From Clostridium chrysemydis (GTDB lineage Bacteria; Bacillota; Clostridia; Clostridiales; Clostridiaceae): 64,000 bases of DNA. Both the position numbers and the translations under genes were made by a program. Shown here in pieces: positions 44,058 through 51,882 of this stretch. The stretch's first letter is position 1. Each line of letters starts with the position of its first letter. Below the pieces are notes generated by a model. It saw only the letters and a list, made by a program, of their open reading frames with translations, had not been told where the DNA came from and made no database searches. The stretch is from assembly GCF_015234215.1 (NCBI RefSeq), contig NZ_JADEKP010000001.1, forward strand, positions 434,001 through 498,000. The letters run 5' to 3'.

Positions 44058-44706
44058 TATTATTTACTTTTTTTAGTAAACCTTCTAATTTGTCAGTTGA
44101 TGTTATTCTATCATTACATTTTTCACTATCTAAACATATATAAAACCCTATAGATTTATAAGCATCTAAGCTTTTACTTGAAGTTTTACATATGGGTGAG
44201 ACAAAGGCAACTTCATCTTTTTTTCCTATATGATTACAAAGTGTACAAACGTTAGTATTGTTTGATGTAGAATCAGATAGTCTACAAGACATTCCAAGTA
44301 ATGTTCCGTTATAATCGTAAGCTATAAGTAGTTTTCTTATAGATGGGTCTATAAAACCTAAGTAAACTAAAGTTTTATCTTCTGATAGGTCAGGTAATTT
44401 TAACTTTTTCTCTTTTTTGAAGAGTTTAGTTAAAGTTTTTGAACTTGGAATTTTCATACCGTATACGTAAGATCTAACTTCTTTTAAGTATCCTTCTATT
44501 TGTAGAGGATCTTCTATTTTTGTAATATCTAGAATTTTTCTTTCTTCTTCACTTAAAGAATCAAATTTAGCATATATTTTGTTTCCTATATATGCTTTTG
44601 TACTTTCTACTATTTTTTTATCAGTACAATTTCTAAATGCATTATTCAAGTCATATAAGCATTTAGCTACAAAGTTATATTCGTATTTTTTAATAAAAGG
44701 ACTCAT
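44050..44706 (-). CDS. FusB/FusC family EF-G-binding protein
   Basis: A 218-residue protein. The N-terminal helical half (PFIKKYEYNFVAKCLYDLNNAFR) and the C-terminal zinc-finger-like half (NVCTLCNHIGKKDEVAFVSP, then GFYICLDSEKCNDRI) match FusB-type proteins. Known members bind elongation factor G, free it from the ribosome and protect it from fusidic acid. ATG 44706 has GGGAG 8 bases upstream; a GTG three codons earlier overlaps it. It is downstream of a CD3324-type gene on the same strand, and looks chromosomal and long-resident. Confidence 0.88.
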   Translation of the reverse strand: MSPFIKKYEYNFVAKCLYDLNNAFRNCTDKKIVESTKAYIGNKIYAKFDSLSEEERKILDITKIEDPLQIEGYLKEVRSYVYGMKIPSSKTLTKLFKKEKKLKLPDLSEDKTLVYLGFIDPSIRKLLIAYDYNGTLLGMSCRLSDSTSNNTNVCTLCNHIGKKDEVAFVSPICKTSSKSLDAYKSIGFYICLDSEKCNDRITSTDKLEGLLKKVNNIK

Positions 44707-44791
44707 AAATTTCACTCCCTTAATTCACATCCTAAAAAAAGAATATCATTTTTAAAAATATCCTTCAATCTAATAAATGGATATGAAATGT

Positions 44792-45070
44792 TTATGAGCA
44801 AAGTTTCTTTTCTTCAGTTATGATTCTCCTTATACTCTTATCAGATAAAAAGTATTCTTTAGCTAAATCATTAACTTTATAACCCTTTTTATACTTTTTA
44901 TAAATTTCTATATTTCTGTATTTTAATTCTTTTTTAATACCGCTCTTTTCACCCCAAGATTTTGTATTATCATCTTTTCTTGGGATATAGAGACATTCAC
45001 CATCTATATATTTTTGAATTGTTTCAATAACTTCTTTTGGTAACACATCTAATGCTTTTATATATTTCAT
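44792..45070 (-). CDS. CD3324 family small HTH protein
   Basis: A 92-residue basic protein. It begins MKYIKALDVLPKEVIETIQKYIDG and ends with a helix-turn-helix (YKKGYKVNDLAKEYFLSDKSIRRI), as in the clostridial CD3324 family. DNA binding is likely and the targets are unknown. AAGGAG is well placed. It lies between a small upstream frame (45134-45259) and the fusB-like gene, all on the minus strand. Confidence 0.85.
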   Translation of the reverse strand: MKYIKALDVLPKEVIETIQKYIDGECLYIPRKDDNTKSWGEKSGIKKELKYRNIEIYKKYKKGYKVNDLAKEYFLSDKSIRRIITEEKKLCS

Positions 45071-45133
45071 AAAATCTACTCCTTGCTAAATTGAAATCAA
45101 ATTAAGCAAAAGAGTACTTAAAAACGATGTGCT

Positions 45134-45259
45134 TTAGAAGCCTTTGTTTTGTAAGCTAACTAAAAACTTAGGCTCCATACAAAGCGTAGCTTCGCTTTTA
45201 AGTAATCCTTGCAAGGAGCTAAGTGATTTATAGCTGAATGTATTTTTAGATACTTTCAT
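45134..45259 (-). CDS. Candidate 41-residue small ORF
   Basis: A complete frame from ATG (45259) to TAA, 41 residues, starting MKVSKNTFSYKSLSSLQGLL and ending LQNKGF. GGAGGTG lies 8 bases before the ATG, one of the strongest ribosome sites in the window, and tandem TATAAT-like boxes lie upstream. It has one Cys and no clear domain. It may be a leader peptide for the CD3324 gene. Part of the sequence lies over a hairpin (AAAGCG...CGCTTT near 45180-45197), so it could instead be non-coding repeat sequence. Confidence 0.35.
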   Translation of the reverse strand: MKVSKNTFSYKSLSSLQGLLKSEATLCMEPKFLVSLQNKGF

Positions 45260-45323
45260 AAATAAACACCTCCGATTATAAAAGTAATTATACCATATTA
45301 TACAAAATATTTACCTAAAATAT

Positions 45324-45354
45324 TTGACTTAGAGTGCACTCTAAGTGTTAAGAT
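45324..45354 (+). promoter_or_regulatory. MerR-type promoter with 19-bp spacer
   Basis: TTGACT (45324-45329), a 19-bp spacer and TAAGAT (45349-45354). A perfect 18-bp palindrome CTTAGAGTGCACTCTAAG (45328-45345) fills the spacer. This is the architecture of promoters that MerR-family activators untwist. It lies 32 bp before the HAD phosphatase ATG. Confidence 0.8.
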
Positions 45355-45386
45355 AAAACTGAAAAAAGATTAAGGGTGGGATAAAA

Positions 45387-46250
45387 ATGAAGAGAAAAAT
45401 TATATTTTTTGATGCTGATGGTACTATAGTAAAGGGGCACTTTATGTCAGATAAGACAAAGGAAGCATTTAAAAAGTTAAGAGAAAATGGACATATACTA
45501 GTTTTAAGTACAGGAAGAGCACTTCCTTCTATCTACGGGGTTTTAAAAGAGATGAATTTTGAAAATATGATATGTTCAGCTGGTGGATGTGTAGTTGTTA
45601 ATAACGAAATAGTATATAAAAAGCCAATGAAAGAAGAAAGCAAAAGAGAATTAGTAGAGTATTTTAATAATAATAATATAGTCTACAACATGGAAGCAAA
45701 CGATAGTATTTATATAAATAAAGGACATAAAGAAAAATACATGAGATTATTCGAACTTCCAGATAAAAATGAAGTTTCAAAAGAAGAATATGATATGCTT
45801 TTAAAACACAGGGAAACTATAGATAAAGGAACTACTGAAATAGAAGATATAGATAAAATAGAAATAAATAAATTACATTATTACAGCGCTGACGTTTTAT
45901 ATGATGGTGAAAATTTAGTCGATAACGAAAAGATAAAAAGAGACTTAGGAGATAAATATAAATGCATTAATTTATCTTTAAGTAAGAAGTTTAGCGGCGG
46001 AGAGATATCTGAAAAGGATGTTTCAAAAAAGGCAGGGATGGAAGTTGTCTTAGGCTTTTTTGATGTAGAGTTTGAAGATGTATTTGCAATTGGTGATGAT
46101 TATAACGATATTGAAATGCTAGAGTTTTCTAAAAACAGCATAGCTATGGGACAAGCGCCAGAAGAGGTTAAAAAATATGCAACATATATTACTTCTGATA
46201 TAGATAATGATGGATTTTATAACGCAATGAAACATTTTAAATTAATTTAA
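45387..46250 (+). CDS. Cof-type HAD-IIB phosphatase
   Basis: A 287-residue HAD hydrolase. FFDADGT at 7-13 holds the nucleophile Asp9 and acid Asp11, STGRALPS is motif II, and AIGDDYNDIEMLEF is motif IV. The IIB cap lies between. Cof proteins dephosphorylate sugar phosphates, flavin or pyridoxal phosphates; this substrate is unknown. AGGGTGGG precedes the ATG. A MerR-type promoter drives it, unusual for a Cof gene, and points to induction by some stress or toxic compound. Confidence 0.92.
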   Translation: MKRKIIFFDADGTIVKGHFMSDKTKEAFKKLRENGHILVLSTGRALPSIYGVLKEMNFENMICSAGGCVVVNNEIVYKKPMKEESKRELVEYFNNNNIVYNMEANDSIYINKGHKEKYMRLFELPDKNEVSKEEYDMLLKHRETIDKGTTEIEDIDKIEINKLHYYSADVLYDGENLVDNEKIKRDLGDKYKCINLSLSKKFSGGEISEKDVSKKAGMEVVLGFFDVEFEDVFAIGDDYNDIEMLEFSKNSIAMGQAPEEVKKYATYITSDIDNDGFYNAMKHFKLI

Positions 46251-46280
46251 AAGAAGCCTCCTAAAAAGGAGGCTTCTTTT
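46249..46280. terminator. Bidirectional terminator
   Basis: A 13-bp perfect stem AAAAGAAGCCTCC / GGAGGCTTCTTTT with loop TAAAAA, between convergent genes. Confidence 0.95.
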
Positions 46281-46803
46281 ATTTAGATAAAGGACCGTAT
46301 TTATCTTTATCTAAAAATGTTAAGCAAAGGGTAAGTTCTTCTATATGTTCTCTTTCATCGTTTATTATCTTATTTATAAGAGCTATTAAAAAGTCATCAC
46401 TTATATTGGATATGAAAAATTCATAAAGTGAAATAGCTTCAAGTTCTCCTTTAATAGCTTCTCTTAAATAGTCTAACAAATTAGAATCTTTAGTCTTACT
46501 TAAAGAAAAATCTGAGTACTTTGAAAAATCTTTTTTATTTAGAGACTGATGATTTTTAACTTTAGCTTCATATTCCTCTTGCTTTTTATCATACTTTCTA
46601 AGGGCATTTAAAAATAAACCGTAATGTTCTTTTTCTTCTTCCATAATGTGATGGAATATTTCTTTGATTTCTTTATTATTTGTAAGCTTTATAAAATGAC
46701 TATAATCATTTATAGCAACTATTTCAGCTATCATACCTTCCCTTAAAAAGTTAACTTTATCTATCAATGTGCCTTGAGGTTGCCTATTTGTAGTGTAACT
46801 CAT
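46279..46803 (-). CDS. Ferritin-like diiron domain protein
   Basis: A 174-residue four-helix protein with two repeats of iron-ligand motifs: EIVAINDY...EEEKEHYG in the first half and GELEAISLYEF...DEREHIEEL in the second. It is of the rubrerythrin/ferritin-like superfamily but lacks the rubredoxin cysteines. Probable role in peroxide or oxygen defence, or iron handling. I start at ATG 46803 (AGGAGG upstream) rather than 36 codons earlier, where the extra sequence is hydrophobic and has no ribosome site. Confidence 0.83.
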   Translation of the reverse strand: MSYTTNRQPQGTLIDKVNFLREGMIAEIVAINDYSHFIKLTNNKEIKEIFHHIMEEEKEHYGLFLNALRKYDKKQEEYEAKVKNHQSLNKKDFSKYSDFSLSKTKDSNLLDYLREAIKGELEAISLYEFFISNISDDFLIALINKIINDEREHIEELTLCLTFLDKDKYGPLSK

Positions 46804-46883
46804 AAATCCTCCTATATACTTTTTGTATATTATATTTAATTTGAGAAATTCTGTTAATAAATAATTAAAGAATAGAAATTTAA

Positions 46884-46912
46884 TTGACTTTAAGATAGAT
46901 AAAAGATACAAT
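46884..46912 (+). promoter_or_regulatory. Sigma-A promoter of the second acetyltransferase gene
   Basis: TTGACT (46884-46889), a 17-bp spacer and TACAAT (46907-46912), 29 bp before the ATG. Confidence 0.8.
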
Positions 46913-46941
46913 TATTTCTAAAAATAAAAGGGGGTAAAAAT

Positions 46942-47475
46942 ATGTATTATGGAGAAAAAGTTTTATTAAGGGGCTACAAAGAAGAAGATATAGAAAAAGC
47001 TTATGAATTTGTTAACGACTTCGAAGTTAAAAGGCTACTTGACCCAAATACACCTTTTCCAATCACTAAATGGGAAGAAGAATCTTGGGTAAAATCGTCT
47101 AAAAACAAAGAAGGTTTAGTTTATGATTTTGCAATTGAAGATATAGTTACAGGTCAGTATATAGGCGGAGTTAGTATAAACTCTTGTAGCATAAAAAATA
47201 GAAATTGCGTAATTGGAATAATGATAGGAGATAAAAAGTTTTGGGGAAAAGGATATGGAACTGATGCTTTAAAGGTTTTAATAAAATTCATATTTGAAGA
47301 ATGCAATTTAGAAAAAATTAAACTTGCGGCATATAGCTTTAACGACCGAGCTATAAGATGTTATAAATCTTTAGGGTTTAAAGAAGAAGGGGTTTTAAAA
47401 AAAGAAATCTATAGAGAAGGAAAATATTACGATGAGATATTGATGGCTCTATTTAAAGAAGATTATAAAAATTAA
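46942..47475 (+). CDS. GNAT acetyltransferase (RimJ/RimL-like)
   Basis: A 177-residue GNAT protein with the acetyl-CoA loop FWGKGYGTDALKVLIKF near 97 and the C-terminal KSLGFKEEGVLKKEIYREGKYYDEILM. It is a paralogue of the protein at 31366: both begin MYxGEKVxLR and share the C-terminal block. Here the CoA loop is fully conserved. GGGGG precedes the ATG. Substrate unknown. Confidence 0.9.
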   Translation: MYYGEKVLLRGYKEEDIEKAYEFVNDFEVKRLLDPNTPFPITKWEEESWVKSSKNKEGLVYDFAIEDIVTGQYIGGVSINSCSIKNRNCVIGIMIGDKKFWGKGYGTDALKVLIKFIFEECNLEKIKLAAYSFNDRAIRCYKSLGFKEEGVLKKEIYREGKYYDEILMALFKEDYKN

Positions 47476-47477
47476 TT

Positions 47478-47520
47478 AAAATTAAGCTTTAGGATTATGT
47501 TCTTAAAGCTTAATTTTAGT
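47478..47520 (+). terminator. Hairpin terminator, weak T-run
   Basis: A 14-bp perfect stem (47478-47491 and 47504-47517) with a 12-base loop and a TTTTAGTTAGTT tail. Confidence 0.65.
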
Positions 47521-47554
47521 TAGTTATATTAAAAAGTAAAAAGGAAGAAAGCTT

Positions 47555-48298
47555 ATGAAAAAGACAATATTAGATTTTAAAGATAAAATACTTAAGTTAC
47601 CTTTAAAAGATAAGTACACTAAAGAAGATCTTTTAATAGAAGATTTTCTAATAGATGAAAAAGGTAATATAAAAGTTTATTATGCACCTCATAATGAATA
47701 TATAAATAAAAAGGCTAAAGTTATTATAGTTGGAATAACACCTGGCTTTAATCAAATGAATAATGCATTTATAGAGGCGAGATATGATTTAAATAAGAAT
47801 TTAGATTTAGAAGAAATTAAATATAGATGCAAAGAAAAAGGAAGATTTAGTGGGCCTTTAAGAAAAAATACTATATCTATGTTAGATATAATAAGTTTAA
47901 ATAAAGCTTTAAATATTGATTCTTGCAGTGAGTTATTTTTAGATAAGGACTATCTTATTCACACAACGGCTTTAGTATCTTATCCTGTATTTATTAAAGA
48001 TAAAAATTATACAGGGTACACTCCAAGCTTAATAAAGAGCGAGTTTTTAATGAAGTATGTATACGATATCTTTATAGAGGAGATAAAAACCATAGAAAAA
48101 TTTGATAAAGCGATTATAATACCTCTTGGCAAAGCTGTTTTAGAAGTTTTAATTAAGTTGAGCGAAGAAGGATATATAAAAGAAGAACAAATTTTAAAAG
48201 GGTTCCCTCACCCATCAGGTGCAAACGTTAATAGGTTAAATGAGTTAAATAAAAATAAAGATGATATGACAAAGTTTATATTAAATAAATTTAAATAA
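47555..48298 (+). CDS. Uracil-DNA glycosylase-like superfamily protein
   Basis: A 247-residue protein with the two motifs of the UDG-like fold: GITPGFNQM at 60-68 (position of motif A) and HPSGAN at 219-224 (motif B, HPSG-type). It lacks the Cys set of the 4Fe-4S UDGs. The motif A residues differ from classical Ung (GQDPYH), so base specificity is open; it may be an atypical member. AAGGAAG precedes the ATG. A nucleotidyltransferase-like gene follows directly. Confidence 0.7.
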   Translation: MKKTILDFKDKILKLPLKDKYTKEDLLIEDFLIDEKGNIKVYYAPHNEYINKKAKVIIVGITPGFNQMNNAFIEARYDLNKNLDLEEIKYRCKEKGRFSGPLRKNTISMLDIISLNKALNIDSCSELFLDKDYLIHTTALVSYPVFIKDKNYTGYTPSLIKSEFLMKYVYDIFIEEIKTIEKFDKAIIIPLGKAVLEVLIKLSEEGYIKEEQILKGFPHPSGANVNRLNELNKNKDDMTKFILNKFK

Positions 48299-48315
48299 TG
48301 AAAAGGGGAAATTTT

Positions 48316-49146
48316 ATGAGAGATTATTTTAAAGAATTAATAGAGGATTTAAAATCTTTAGAAGAAGTAGAACTTATAATGCTTGGAGGTTCAAAGGCAT
48401 TAAATAAAGAGGACGCGCTATCAGATTATGATGTATATGTTTATTACAGCAATTATATAGAGGTAGAAGCGAGAAGAGAAATACTTAAAAAATATTTTAA
48501 GTACGTAGAAGTATCTAATAAATTTTTTGAAGAAGAGGATGATGGAATTTTAATAAATGGAAAAGAAGTTGAACTTATCTATAGAGATTTAAATTTTTTA
48601 GAAGATAATTTCATAAATACATTTGAAAAGTTTAAATCTTCATTTGGTTATTCAACTTGTATGGTTCATAATATTTTAACTTCGAAGGTTCTTTATGATA
48701 AAAATAATATAATAAAAGACTACAGAGAAAAATATAATTTTTATCCTAAAGAATTAAAAGAAAGTATAGTTTTAAATAATATAAAACTTTTAGATAATCA
48801 AATGCCATCTCTTTCTTATCAAATTATTAAGGCTATAAAAAGAGGGGATATAATTTCTATAAATCATAGGATAACTGAGTATTTAGCAATTTATTTTGAT
48901 ATTTTATTTTCATTAAATGAAGAGTTTCATCCTGGAGAAAAGAGACTTTTACCTTGGATTGAAAAGTTTAAAATAAAGCCAGAAAACTCTAAAGAATTAA
49001 TAACTAAGTTATTAAACGCTCAAAACCTTAGTAAAGAAGAAGCTATTAAAACTGTAAAAGATTTATCAAATGGTATGAACGATTTAGTAAAAAGTATTTA
49101 TAAAGATTTTGAAAAATCAAATTACAGTAAAGAGAAGAGTGAATAA
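48316..49146 (+). CDS. Nucleotidyltransferase-fold protein
   Basis: A 276-residue protein. The pol-beta-type motif LGGSKALNKEDALSDYDVYVYY (near 25-46) gives the GS and two metal-binding Asp, with a third acidic site in VELIYRD. The C-terminal half is helical and resembles aminoglycoside or DUF4037-type nucleotidyltransferases. ATG 48316 has AGGGG seven bases upstream; a start six codons earlier would overlap the previous gene's end. It may add AMP or NMP to a small molecule or RNA. Target unknown. Confidence 0.75.
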   Translation: MRDYFKELIEDLKSLEEVELIMLGGSKALNKEDALSDYDVYVYYSNYIEVEARREILKKYFKYVEVSNKFFEEEDDGILINGKEVELIYRDLNFLEDNFINTFEKFKSSFGYSTCMVHNILTSKVLYDKNNIIKDYREKYNFYPKELKESIVLNNIKLLDNQMPSLSYQIIKAIKRGDIISINHRITEYLAIYFDILFSLNEEFHPGEKRLLPWIEKFKIKPENSKELITKLLNAQNLSKEEAIKTVKDLSNGMNDLVKSIYKDFEKSNYSKEKSE

Positions 49147-49161
49147 AATTTAAATAGAATA

Positions 49162-49190
49162 TTTACAACGTTTACAATAAGTGATAATAT
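49162..49190 (+). promoter_or_regulatory. Promoter of the ROK/esterase unit
   Basis: TTTACA (49162-49167), a 17-bp spacer and TAATAT (49185-49190); the predicted transcript begins about 13 bases before the antiterminator element. Confidence 0.6.
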
Positions 49191-49209
49191 ATGATTAGAA
49201 TTATATACT

Positions 49210-49240
49210 GATCGTTACTGAATTTTTATCAGGCGTGACC
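49210..49240 (+). promoter_or_regulatory. BglG/LicT-type ribonucleic antiterminator (RAT)
   Basis: The leader contains GATCGTTACTG (49210-49220) and CAGGCGTGACC (49230-49240) around an AT loop, the shape of RAT elements bound by BglG/SacY/LicT-type proteins. Its 3' end overlaps the first arm of the terminator at 49237, so binding would prevent termination. Confidence 0.7.
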
Positions 49241-49283
49241 TTAGTTGCTGAAAGCAAAGCCTTTCAGTAATTGAGGTCTTTTG
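49237..49283 (+). terminator. Leader terminator overlapped by the RAT
   Basis: An 18-bp wobble-tolerant stem (49237-49254 and 49261-49278), loop CAAAGC, followed by TTTTG. Confidence 0.8.
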
Positions 49284-49315
49284 CTTTATAAAGAGAAAAT
49301 AAAAGGGGGAGGACT

Positions 49316-50211
49316 ATGGAGAAACTAGTTTTAGATATTGGAGGAAGCGCAATAAAATATGCCTTGATGGATAAAGATTTTAATATATTAAAAAAAGGAG
49401 AGGAAAAGACTCCTTTAGATAGTTTAAATAGTTTGATAAACACTATTTTAAAAATTTATAAAAAACATGAGGAAGAAGTTGATGGAATAGCCTTAAGTAT
49501 GCCTGGCAATATAGATTCAAAGAATGGGCAGATATATCAACCAGGTGCAATACTTTATAATGCTAACATTAACATCATAAAAGAAATAAATAAACTAATA
49601 GATATCCCTGTCTCAGTTGAAAATGACGGTAAGAGTGCAGCACTTGCAGAGGCATTTAAAGGAAATTTATCTAATTGCTCTGACGGCGTAGTTTTAATTC
49701 TTGGAACAGGAGTTGGGGGAGGAATAATTAAAGATAAAAAGATTCATAAGGGAAGTCACTTTTTTGCAGGAGAATTTTCTTTTATTTTAGGAGAAGATCA
49801 AAAAAAGGATTTGAAGACGTCTTTGCTCTAAAGGCTAGTACACAGGCACTTATTTTAGAAGTAGCAAAAGAAAAGGGAATAGATAAAGACAGTATAAATG
49901 GAAAAGATGTATTTGAAATGATTAAGAAAAATGATGAAAAAGCTATAAAAGCTTTTGATAAGTTTACTATGAATTTAGCAAGAGGTATATATAATATTCA
50001 ATGTATTTTAGATCCAGAGAAAATTCTTATAGGAGGTGGAATTTCAAAGCAACCTATATTACTAGAAAAGATTAAGGAAAAATTAGATGATATTTATAAG
50101 GTAATACCTTTTGATATACCTAAAGCAAATATAGATACTTGTAAATATTTTAATGATTCTAATTTAATTGGTGCTTTATATAATTATTATATTCAATATG
50201 GTTTTGAGTAA
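49316..50211 (+). pseudogene. ROK family sugar kinase, frameshifted in an A-tract
   Basis: The first frame (49316-49831) encodes LDIGGSAIKYALMD, an N-terminal ATP-binding motif, and GTGVGGGIIKDKKIHKGSHF, then ends at 49831. A shift of one base in the seven-A run at 49800-49806 restores the family sequence (KKGFEDVFALKASTQAL) through to 50211. One extra A would give a single 298-residue ROK protein, the usual length. No Zn-binding Cys cluster is seen. AAGGGGGAGG precedes the ATG. The gene may be dead, phase-variable or a sequencing error. It lies behind a RAT/terminator leader. Confidence 0.85.
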
Positions 50212-50214
50212 GGA

Positions 50215-51159
50215 GTGGAGAGGTTATGGGAAGAAAATATTCAAAAGAGTTATTCAAAAAAATCTATAGAGAAACTTAGAAAAATGTTTAATGAAATAAA
50301 AAGTAGACCTATAGTTAATAATAAAATAATTATAAATAATGATAAATTTAAATCTTTTGATGGAACCTATATTAATTTAAGGATATATAAAAGAGAAGAT
50401 TATAAAGAAAACTCACAGATACTTTATTATATACACGGTGGAGGATTTTTTGGAGGTTCATTAGATGTTGTTGAGGAGTTAATTAAAGTAATTGTAGATA
50501 ATACAAATATTATTGCAGTTTCAGTAGATTATAGATTGGCACCTGAAAATAAATATCCAACAGGACATAAAGATTGTTTTTGTGGATTAGAGTGGGTTTA
50601 TAATAATTGCTCAAAGCTTGGAGGAGATAAGGATAATATTTTTGTTTGCGGGGATAGTGCAGGAGGAAATTTAGCTCATTATTGTTCACTTAAGGACCGT
50701 GAATTAAATAAAGGAATGGTAAAGGGACAATTACTTTTATATCCTACTTTAAATATGGCAAAATTCGAAGATGATTTATTTAAATGGAGTATAGACGAAT
50801 ATGAAATTTCACCTAAGTATAAAAAGGGCATAGAAACTATGCTTTATATGTTTGATAATCTTAGTTTGGGTTTAAGTGATATTTTAGGAGTAGAGGTAGA
50901 TAAAACTAATCATTATTTAAATCCTTATTCAGGAGATGTTAAAGGGTTACCAAAAACATTTATAACAGTAGGTGAACATGATTATTTAAAGGTAGAGAGC
51001 TTAGCTTATGCAGTGAAACTTAATAGAGAAGGTATTTACACTAAGACTATTTTATATAAAGGTCTTGGGCATGCTTACGGAGATAATATAGGATATTATC
51101 CTCAAAGTGAGGATTGTGCTATAGAAATTGGAAAGTTTATATTAGAAAATAGTAAATAA
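50215..51159 (+). CDS. Alpha/beta hydrolase, hormone-sensitive-lipase family esterase
   Basis: A 314-residue esterase. The oxyanion motif HGGG is at 74-77, the nucleophile is Ser148 in GDSAGGN, and the acid/base pair lies in GEHDYLK and GLGHAYGD near the end. The start is uncertain: GTG 50215 sits directly on the AAGGAG motif, while the next in-frame ATG (50284) lacks a ribosome site. It follows the ROK frame by 3 bases and probably shares its antitermination-controlled message, suggesting deacylation of a glycoside or sugar ester. Confidence 0.88.
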   Translation: MERLWEENIQKSYSKKSIEKLRKMFNEIKSRPIVNNKIIINNDKFKSFDGTYINLRIYKREDYKENSQILYYIHGGGFFGGSLDVVEELIKVIVDNTNIIAVSVDYRLAPENKYPTGHKDCFCGLEWVYNNCSKLGGDKDNIFVCGDSAGGNLAHYCSLKDRELNKGMVKGQLLLYPTLNMAKFEDDLFKWSIDEYEISPKYKKGIETMLYMFDNLSLGLSDILGVEVDKTNHYLNPYSGDVKGLPKTFITVGEHDYLKVESLAYAVKLNREGIYTKTILYKGLGHAYGDNIGYYPQSEDCAIEIGKFILENSK

Positions 51160-51160
51160 T

Positions 51161-51195
51161 ATAAAGAAAAGGTATTTAAAATACCTTTTCTTTAT
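51161..51195. terminator. Bidirectional terminator
   Basis: A 15-bp perfect stem (51161-51175 and 51181-51195) with loop TTAAA, between convergent genes. Confidence 0.9.
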
Positions 51196-51634
51196 GTCTA
51201 TAAATCATATCAATATGAGGAATATTATCTTCTAAATAAATTTCTGATACCTCTTTAAAACCTAAGCTTTTATAAAAATTTATTAAATAAGCTTGTGCTT
51301 GGATTTTTATAGTGTTTTCATTAAGTTCTTCTGTAATAAATTTTATAGCTTTTGTCATCATATCTCTAGAAATCCCGCCTTTTCTATAAGCTTCTTTTAC
51401 TATAACCCTTCCTATAGAAACTTCATCATAAGATATGCCCCTTTCTAATATTCTAAGGTAAGCTATTATTTTATCATCATCTTTCAAAAATAAATGAAAA
51501 GACTTTAAATCCTTAAAATCACAATCTTGGTAAGGACATTCTTGTTCTACTATAAATACTTCATTTCTTAAAGAGAGTATATTATATACCTCTAAAGCAC
51601 TTAAATTTTCGAATTTTTTTAATTCCCATTTCAT
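51176..51634 (-). CDS. ElaA-type GNAT acetyltransferase
   Basis: A 152-residue GNAT protein with the ElaA N-terminal pattern: MKWELKKFENLSALEVYNILSLRNEVFIVEQECPYQDCDFKD region, then GRVIVKEAYRKGGISRDMM as the CoA-binding loop and INFYKSLGFKEVSE near the end. ATG 51634 has GGAGG 8 bases upstream, so I reject the longer frame starting 20 codons earlier, which lies in the leader. A structured leader with a terminator-like hairpin precedes it. Confidence 0.9.
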   Translation of the reverse strand: MKWELKKFENLSALEVYNILSLRNEVFIVEQECPYQDCDFKDLKSFHLFLKDDDKIIAYLRILERGISYDEVSIGRVIVKEAYRKGGISRDMMTKAIKFITEELNENTIKIQAQAYLINFYKSLGFKEVSEIYLEDNIPHIDMIYRHKEKVF

Positions 51635-51671
51635 TTGCATAACCTCCAAAATTATAAAATTTAATAGGATT

Positions 51672-51788
51672 AAACAAAAAGCACTGAATCTCATTCCTCC
51701 TTATTTAATAAGGCCCTAGTGGAATAAGATTCAGTGCTTATCTAAAGTTCTTACCCGGGGATAAGAACAAGCATCCTATTATTTTATT
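51672..51788 (-). ncRNA. Structured leader or small RNA upstream of the elaA-like gene
   Basis: Reading the minus strand from a predicted start near 51788: a hairpin GTTCTTA...TAAGAAC with a CCCCGGG loop (51748-51769), then a long stem of GCACTGAATCT-type arms (51721-51737 with 51681-51697, one mismatch). Its loop carries a second 7-bp hairpin CCTTATT/AATAAGG, and it ends in a T-run at 51676-51680. A good promoter precedes it and the coding region begins 38 bases later. I cannot match it to a known riboswitch class. Confidence 0.5.
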
Positions 51789-51794
51789 GATTAA

Positions 51795-51823
51795 ATAATA
51801 TCATTTGATTAATAAAAATGCAA
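51795..51823 (-). promoter_or_regulatory. Promoter of the structured leader
   Basis: On the minus strand, TTGCAT (51823-51818), a 17-bp spacer and TATTAT (51800-51795). Confidence 0.7.
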
Positions 51824-51882
51824 TAGCTTGTATAAATTTTATAAAGTATAATTAAATTATAGTAAAAATTTGGGGGCATTTT

